64,000 nt of DNA, from positions 186,001 to 250,000 of the forward strand of contig NZ_QHKS01000008.1 in assembly GCF_003353175.1 (NCBI RefSeq). Reading direction: 5' to 3'. The DNA comes from Paraburkholderia lacunae. Its GTDB lineage: Bacteria; Pseudomonadota; Gammaproteobacteria; Burkholderiales; Burkholderiaceae. The notes under the pieces were generated by a model, which saw only the letters and a program-made list of their open reading frames with translations, was not told the origin of the DNA and ran no database searches. The translations under genes were made by a program, and so were the position numbers. Positions 60,170-64,000 of the stretch are shown here, in pieces (within the stretch, counting starts at the first letter, position 1; every line of letters begins with the position of its first letter).

Positions 60170-61519
60170 GTGAACGACATCGATCATCGTGTACTGGGCA
60201 ACAAACTCGACCTTTTCCATCATCAGGAAGAAGGCGCGGGCATGGTGTTCTGGCATCCGCGCGGCTGGGAGCTTTATCGCGTGCTGGAAGACTACATCCG
60301 CGCCCGCATGCGTCGTGCAGGCTTTCGTGAGATCCGCACGCCGCAATTGCTCGCGCGCTCGTTGTGGGAGCGGAGCGGCCATTGGGAGAAGTTCGGCGCG
60401 GCGATGTATTCGCTAGCCGACGCGGAAGAAGGGCGCGCGCTATGCCTGAAACCGATGAGTTGTCCGTGCCATGTGCAGGTGTTCAATCAGCGCGTGCGTT
60501 CGTATCGCGAGTTGCCGGTTCGCTATAGCGAGTTCGGCGCTTGTCATCGCGACGAGCCTTCGGGCTCGCTCGAAGGTCTGAAACGCACGCGTGCCTTCGT
60601 ACAGGACGATGCGCATGTGTTCTGCACGGAGGTGCATATCGAGGCCGAAGTCGGCCGCTTCTGCGAGTTGTTGCGCACGGTCTACGCGGACCTCGGCTTT
60701 CCTGCCTTCCAGGTAGCGCTTGCCACGCGGCCTACGCTGCGCGCGGGCGATGATCAAATGTGGGATCGTGCGGAAGCCGCGTTGGACAACGCCGCACGCG
60801 CGGCGGGCCTCGAATTCGATGTGCTTGCAGGAGAGGGCGCTTTTTACGGGCCGAAACTGGAGTTTCATCTAACGGACAGCCGCTCGCGCAGCTGGCAATG
60901 CGGCACGATTCAACTCGACTTCGTGCTGCCGGATCGGCTCGATGCGGAGTTCGTCAATGAACGCAATGAACGCGAGCGTCCCGTCATGATTCATCATGCG
61001 GTGCTCGGCAGTATGGAGCGTTTCATTGCAATGCTGCTGGAACATCACGGAGGATGGCTGCCTGTATGGCTCGCGCCGGAGCAAGTTGTGGTCGCGACGA
61101 TCGGCGATGCGAATACGGCCTACGCGCAACAGCTCATGCGAGCGCTCGACGCCGCCGGTATCAGAGCGCTGCTCGACAACCGGCCGGAGCGGCTGGAAAA
61201 GAAGATCGTCGATGCGCGCGAAAAACAGGTGCCGATTCTGGTCATGGTGGGTTCGCGCGATGAACGCGATAGAACGATCACCAGTGTTCGTCGAACGAGG
61301 CGGGCGGATGGCGCCGCATGGCCGAAGCGAGTCAAACGCCCGGGCCCCCTTCATGAATGCCTCAGTCCGACCTGTTTCGTCGAAAACCCGTGTTTCGCAA
61401 GCGGACCCGGGGCCGAACCAAACGGCAGATCAATGCGAACAACATCGCATGGATCCGACTATCACGATTACATCGAGGAGCGCTCCGACGCATGCGCGTC
61501 GGAGCGCTTTGCGCTTTAG
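60170..61519 (+). CDS. second threonyl-tRNA synthetase, lacking TGS and editing domains
   Basis: A class II synthetase consisting of catalytic and anticodon-binding domains only: about 385 recognisable residues against about 640 in standard ThrRS. Zn ligands Cys98 (KPMSCPCHV), His149 (QDDAHVFC) and His275 (MIHHAVLGS) are intact, as are motif 2 (HRDEPSGSLEGLKRTRAFVQ) and motif 3 (LGSMERFIAMLLEH). The GTG at 60170 follows ACGGAG. The N-terminal TGS and editing domains are absent. From about residue 383 the text loses similarity, and a terminator lies inside the last codons, so the 3' end may carry a frameshift. Confidence 0.85.
   Translation: MNDIDHRVLGNKLDLFHHQEEGAGMVFWHPRGWELYRVLEDYIRARMRRAGFREIRTPQLLARSLWERSGHWEKFGAAMYSLADAEEGRALCLKPMSCPCHVQVFNQRVRSYRELPVRYSEFGACHRDEPSGSLEGLKRTRAFVQDDAHVFCTEVHIEAEVGRFCELLRTVYADLGFPAFQVALATRPTLRAGDDQMWDRAEAALDNAARAAGLEFDVLAGEGAFYGPKLEFHLTDSRSRSWQCGTIQLDFVLPDRLDAEFVNERNERERPVMIHHAVLGSMERFIAMLLEHHGGWLPVWLAPEQVVVATIGDANTAYAQQLMRALDAAGIRALLDNRPERLEKKIVDAREKQVPILVMVGSRDERDRTITSVRRTRRADGAAWPKRVKRPGPLHECLSPTCFVENPCFASGPGAEPNGRSMRTTSHGSDYHDYIEERSDACASERFAL
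61479..61508 (+). terminator. terminator-like hairpin at the 3' end of the synthetase frame
   Basis: A perfect 13-bp stem (AGCGCTCCGACGC / GCGTCGGAGCGCT) with a 4-base loop is followed by TTGCGCTTT. It lies within the last 14 codons of the synthetase frame and before the converging epoxide hydrolase stop, suggesting that the true synthetase stop was once upstream. Confidence 0.65.
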
Positions 61520-62868
61520 GCGCGCAAGGGCCTTAACCCCGTGCGCACTTCGTTCGCGAAGATCATCGGTTCTTCCCATGCCGCGAAGTGTCCGCCTGTT
61601 TCGGGTTTGTTGAAGTAAATCAGGTTGTGATAGGCCTTTTCCGTCCAGGTTTTCGGCGCCTGGTAGTTTTCTCCCGGAAAAGCGCTCACAGCGGCAGGCA
61701 CGTTGACGTCGGCCGCGAGGAAGAAATTCGCGTGCGACTCCCAATAGAAGCGCGCCGCAGAGATGCCGGTGTTGGTCAGCCAGTAAAGTGTGATGTCGTC
61801 GAGTATGTCGTCTCGCGTCAGCGCGCCTGCTGAATGGCCGTTGACGGGATGACCGAGCACGGCTGCGCTCAACGCCGCCGCGGGCTGGCCGTAGCCGTCG
61901 CCGTGGTCGAGTAGCCAGGAAGCCAGCGCGACGGGCGAGTCGGCGAGTCCGTACAGCGTCTGTGGGCGCGTGCCCATTTCGAGCGCGTATCCGCGCTTCT
62001 TCTTGAAGTTCGCGCTCAGTTGCTCATACGCATGCTTTTCCTCATCTGACAGGCCAGCGGGCGTCGGATCGCCCGCGACAAGCGACTTGAAAATGTCAGC
62101 CGGAACCGACGCAGGGAAGTTCACATGAATGCCGATCAGTTCGGGCGGCGCCTGTTTGGCCATGATGTTCGTGACAATCCCGCCGAGATCGCCGCCCTGC
62201 GAAGCAAAGCGCTCATAGCCGAGGCGTTTCATCAATGTGACCCACGCGCGCGCGGTGCGCTCCGGTCCCCAGCCCGTTGTGGTAGGTCTCGCCGAAAAGC
62301 CGTAACCGGGCAACGATGGAATCACGAGATGAAAGGCATCCGAAGCCGGCGCGCCGTACGTAGTCGGATTAACGAGCGGGTCGATGATCTTGAACTGTTC
62401 GATGACCGAGCCGGGCCAGCCGTGAGTCACGATCAACGGCATCGCGTTTTCGTGCTTCGACCGGACGTGGATGAAATGGATATCGAGTCCGTCAATCTCA
62501 GTGATGAACTGCGGATACGAATTCAGCCGCGCTTCGCATTTGCGCCAGTCGTAGCCGGTTGCCCAATATTGCGCGAGTCCCTGAATAGCGGCGAGCTGAA
62601 TGCCCTGTGATTCGTCGGGCACCGTCTCGCGATCCGGCCAGCGCGTGGCCTTGATGCGGCGCCGCATGTCGACGAGCTGCGAGTCCGGGACGTGAACGCG
62701 GAACGGCCGGATCGCCGTCTTGTCGCCGTTCGCGGATTCGGTGATCTTGCCGATTGCCGGGCTCGTTTCCGCGACGGCGAGCCCGCTTAGCGAGCTTGCC
62801 GCGAGCGCCGCGGCGGCCATACCGACAAAGTGCCGGCGCGATGAGGATTGGGGCGTGTTTTTTGACAT
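61516..62868 (-). CDS. exported epoxide hydrolase, alpha/beta fold
   Basis: A 450-residue enzyme with a Tat-type signal (SSSRRHFVGMAAAALAASSL). The N-terminal EHN domain (RPFRVHVPDSQLVDMRRRIK, TRWPDRETV) precedes the alpha/beta hydrolase core: VTHGWPGSVIEQF for the oxyanion hole, the nucleophile Asp in FASQGGDLGGIV, and the catalytic His in GGHFAAWEEP. It opens epoxides to diols. The stop overlaps the end of the synthetase frame by four bases. Confidence 0.9.
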   Translation of the reverse strand: MSKNTPQSSSRRHFVGMAAAALAASSLSGLAVAETSPAIGKITESANGDKTAIRPFRVHVPDSQLVDMRRRIKATRWPDRETVPDESQGIQLAAIQGLAQYWATGYDWRKCEARLNSYPQFITEIDGLDIHFIHVRSKHENAMPLIVTHGWPGSVIEQFKIIDPLVNPTTYGAPASDAFHLVIPSLPGYGFSARPTTTGWGPERTARAWVTLMKRLGYERFASQGGDLGGIVTNIMAKQAPPELIGIHVNFPASVPADIFKSLVAGDPTPAGLSDEEKHAYEQLSANFKKKRGYALEMGTRPQTLYGLADSPVALASWLLDHGDGYGQPAAALSAAVLGHPVNGHSAGALTRDDILDDITLYWLTNTGISAARFYWESHANFFLAADVNVPAAVSAFPGENYQAPKTWTEKAYHNLIYFNKPETGGHFAAWEEPMIFANEVRTGLRPLRA

Positions 62869-62890
62869 GGGATCGGTCTCTTGCCTTGGA

Positions 62891-63823
62891 TCAGCGTGTT
62901 GCGTTGCGCGTGAAGTCCGCGATGTGCAGTCTCACGAAGTCGTACATGCTCGTGGGTTTGCGGCCCGTGAGTTCGAACAGGTCGTTCGTCATGCGGTCGT
63001 ACCGTCCCTGAACGTGAAGGTCGGCCATCACGACCAGATGATTGACGACGTGAGCGGGAATGCCGAGCTCGCGCAGTTTGTCGGACCACGGCGCGACCGG
63101 CACATTCCGGTAACGGATTGGCCGACCCAGCGCCTCCGAAAAGACGCGGGCGGCATGCTCGAGATCCGTCGATTCGAGGCCCGTCAGGTTATAGATCTTG
63201 CCAATATGCGGCGCCGGGTTCTCGAGAATCACCGATACCGCATTCGCGACGTCAACTGCAGAAATGGGCGACGTCTTGCTGTCACCGAGCGGCAGCGCGA
63301 GTTCGTCGTTGTCGCGTACGCCGGCTGCGCCAAGCGTCAGGAAGAAGCTCTCGAGAAACGCCGTCGGCCGCACCGTGATGACGGGCAGCCCCGACCACTG
63401 CAATACCTGCTCCGCAAGCCAGTGCAGCTTATGCTGGGGGCTGTCGGTCGTCTCCGTGATGCTCATTTCCGTGACTGTCATCTGCGACATGTTCACGATG
63501 GCTTCGACGCCCTGATGACGTGCCACCGCAGCAAAATTGACGGTTGCTTCGAGATAGGCCGCAGAGACGGACATGCCGAAATAGACGCGCGAACAACCTT
63601 CGATTGCGCGGTGCATCGCAGTGAGATCGGTCAGATCGCCGACCACGACTTCGGCGCCGAGGCGACGCAACTCGTTCGCGCGATCGTCTTCCTTGCGGAC
63701 CAGCGCCCGCACTTTATAGCCCTTCGCGAGCAATGACGTTGTCACGTTGCGGCCGATTCCACCAATCGCGCCTCCGGCACCCGTCACGAGAATGGGCCCA
63801 TCATGGGCAGGTTTCGTTGTCAT
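62891..63823 (-). CDS. NmrA-type NAD(P)-binding reductase
   Basis: A 310-residue atypical SDR. PILVTGAGGAIGGIGRNVTT carries the dinucleotide motif, VRALVRKEDDRANELRRLGA follows, and PVITVRPTAFLESFFLTLGA with SPISAVDVANAVSVILENPA are typical of NmrA/azoreductase-like proteins. It lies 22 bases upstream of the epoxide hydrolase on the same strand; the two probably form an operon. AAAGG precedes the ATG. Confidence 0.88.
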   Translation of the reverse strand: MTTKPAHDGPILVTGAGGAIGGIGRNVTTSLLAKGYKVRALVRKEDDRANELRRLGAEVVVGDLTDLTAMHRAIEGCSRVYFGMSVSAAYLEATVNFAAVARHQGVEAIVNMSQMTVTEMSITETTDSPQHKLHWLAEQVLQWSGLPVITVRPTAFLESFFLTLGAAGVRDNDELALPLGDSKTSPISAVDVANAVSVILENPAPHIGKIYNLTGLESTDLEHAARVFSEALGRPIRYRNVPVAPWSDKLRELGIPAHVVNHLVVMADLHVQGRYDRMTNDLFELTGRKPTSMYDFVRLHIADFTRNATR

Positions 63824-63926
63824 ATCACATACCTTTCAAGAAGAGACTTCAGTTTATTTATATATGCATATACACACGTAGGTATGAAAATGTGCGCGTG
63901 CATACGTTGACCAATGCGACGTCGGG
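63824..63926 (-). promoter_or_regulatory. AT-rich promoter region of the NmrA/epoxide hydrolase unit
   Basis: The stretch near 63853-63880 is strikingly AT-rich and contains the 12-base palindrome TATATGCATATA. It is the likely promoter and operator of the downstream pair. Confidence 0.45.
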
Positions 63927-64000
63927 TCATCGCTCGCGTGCGTCTTGCAGAAAACCGAGCATTGTCTTCGTCACCAGCTCGGGCTGCTCCTCCTGGATAA
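63927..64000 (-). CDS. C-terminal end of an alpha/beta hydrolase, cut by the window edge
   Basis: The minus strand ends IQEEQPELVTKTMLGFLQDA followed by RER and TGA at 63927-63929. The (W)IQEEQPELV...FL pattern is the final helix after the catalytic His in alpha/beta hydrolases. It is oriented like the NmrA and epoxide hydrolase genes and would be the first known gene of that unit, 103 bases upstream of the NmrA start. Confidence 0.6.
   Translation of the reverse strand, partial: IQEEQPELVTKTMLGFLQDARER

Noticed and set aside
59900-60170. T-box riboswitch for the threonyl-tRNA synthetase gene
   Set aside because: No T-box sequence or specifier loop is seen, and T-boxes are not expected in beta-proteobacteria; the Thr-rich leader explains the region better.
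1-64000. tRNA, rRNA or replication-origin elements
   Set aside because: No cloverleaf with CCA-side and anticodon arms, no rRNA core sequence and no DnaA-box cluster noticed by eye; a covariance-model scan would be decisive.

Overview
The window reads as a chromosome segment of a Burkholderiaceae bacterium, most likely Paraburkholderia or a close relative. The basis is high-GC coding sequence with strong third-position G/C, families typical of that group (DUF3562- and DUF3564-like small proteins, MocR-type regulators, an ECF42 sigma/DGPF module, two AcpA-like phosphoesterases), and gene order with many short monocistronic units. I found no rRNA or tRNA gene, no CRISPR array and no complete insertion sequence.

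Layout. 0-9 kb: egtD, a RarD permease, an Mpo1-like membrane protein, a lytic transglycosylase, a secreted nuclease and a lipoprotein-type phosphoesterase. 9-17 kb: a ferredoxin-reductase-type flavoprotein between fragments of an aldehyde dehydrogenase, an unknown gene and an MFS transporter; a MocR regulator; a sarcosine-oxidase-like enzyme; an EamA permease with a His-rich tail; DUF488 with a DNA-glycosylase tail fragment. 17-24 kb: cytochrome b561, a glycosyltransferase, a Rieske oxygenase, a small membrane peptide, a rubredoxin, and the divergent lysR/lysA pair. 24-35 kb: an SDR with an altered catalytic motif, then a cyanophycin locus.

The cyanophycin locus holds cphA (synthesis), a small protein with five 8-residue repeats, an AT-richer transglutaminase-like protein, two tandem cyanophycinases on the opposite strand, a tyrosine-recombinase scrap, and an AotO/CphZ-like M14 hydrolase. 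Together these could make the Asp-Arg polymer, cut it to beta-Asp-Arg and hydrolyse the dipeptide. The two genes between cphA and the cyanophycinases have no role that I know of in this pathway.

36-45 kb: a carbohydrate cluster (glycogen-debranching-type enzyme, GH63-like enzyme, ROK/polyphosphate-glucokinase-like kinase) rich in tandem repeats: a 17-copy hexamer inside a gene, a six-copy 12-bp repeat, a six-copy 27-bp minisatellite and a two-copy 21-bp repeat. 45-53 kb: a di-heme peroxidase and second phosphoesterase, then the DGPF-DGPF-SRPBCC-VOC-ECF42 operon. 53-64 kb: LysE exporter, DUF4337, three GNAT acetyltransferases, a second MocR regulator, flavin reductase, an LprI-like protein, and an editing-less second threonyl-tRNA synthetase. 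That synthetase gene is preceded by a 28-residue leader peptide with six consecutive Thr codons and a strong hairpin, which looks like a transcription attenuator. The window ends in an epoxide hydrolase, an NmrA-type reductase and the tail of an alpha/beta hydrolase.

A recurring feature is short terminal gene fragments, mostly 3' ends, butted against intact genes (DUF2778, MFS, LysR, DNA glycosylase, phospholipase C, GNAT, racemase). This suggests repeated deletion in a fluid part of the genome.
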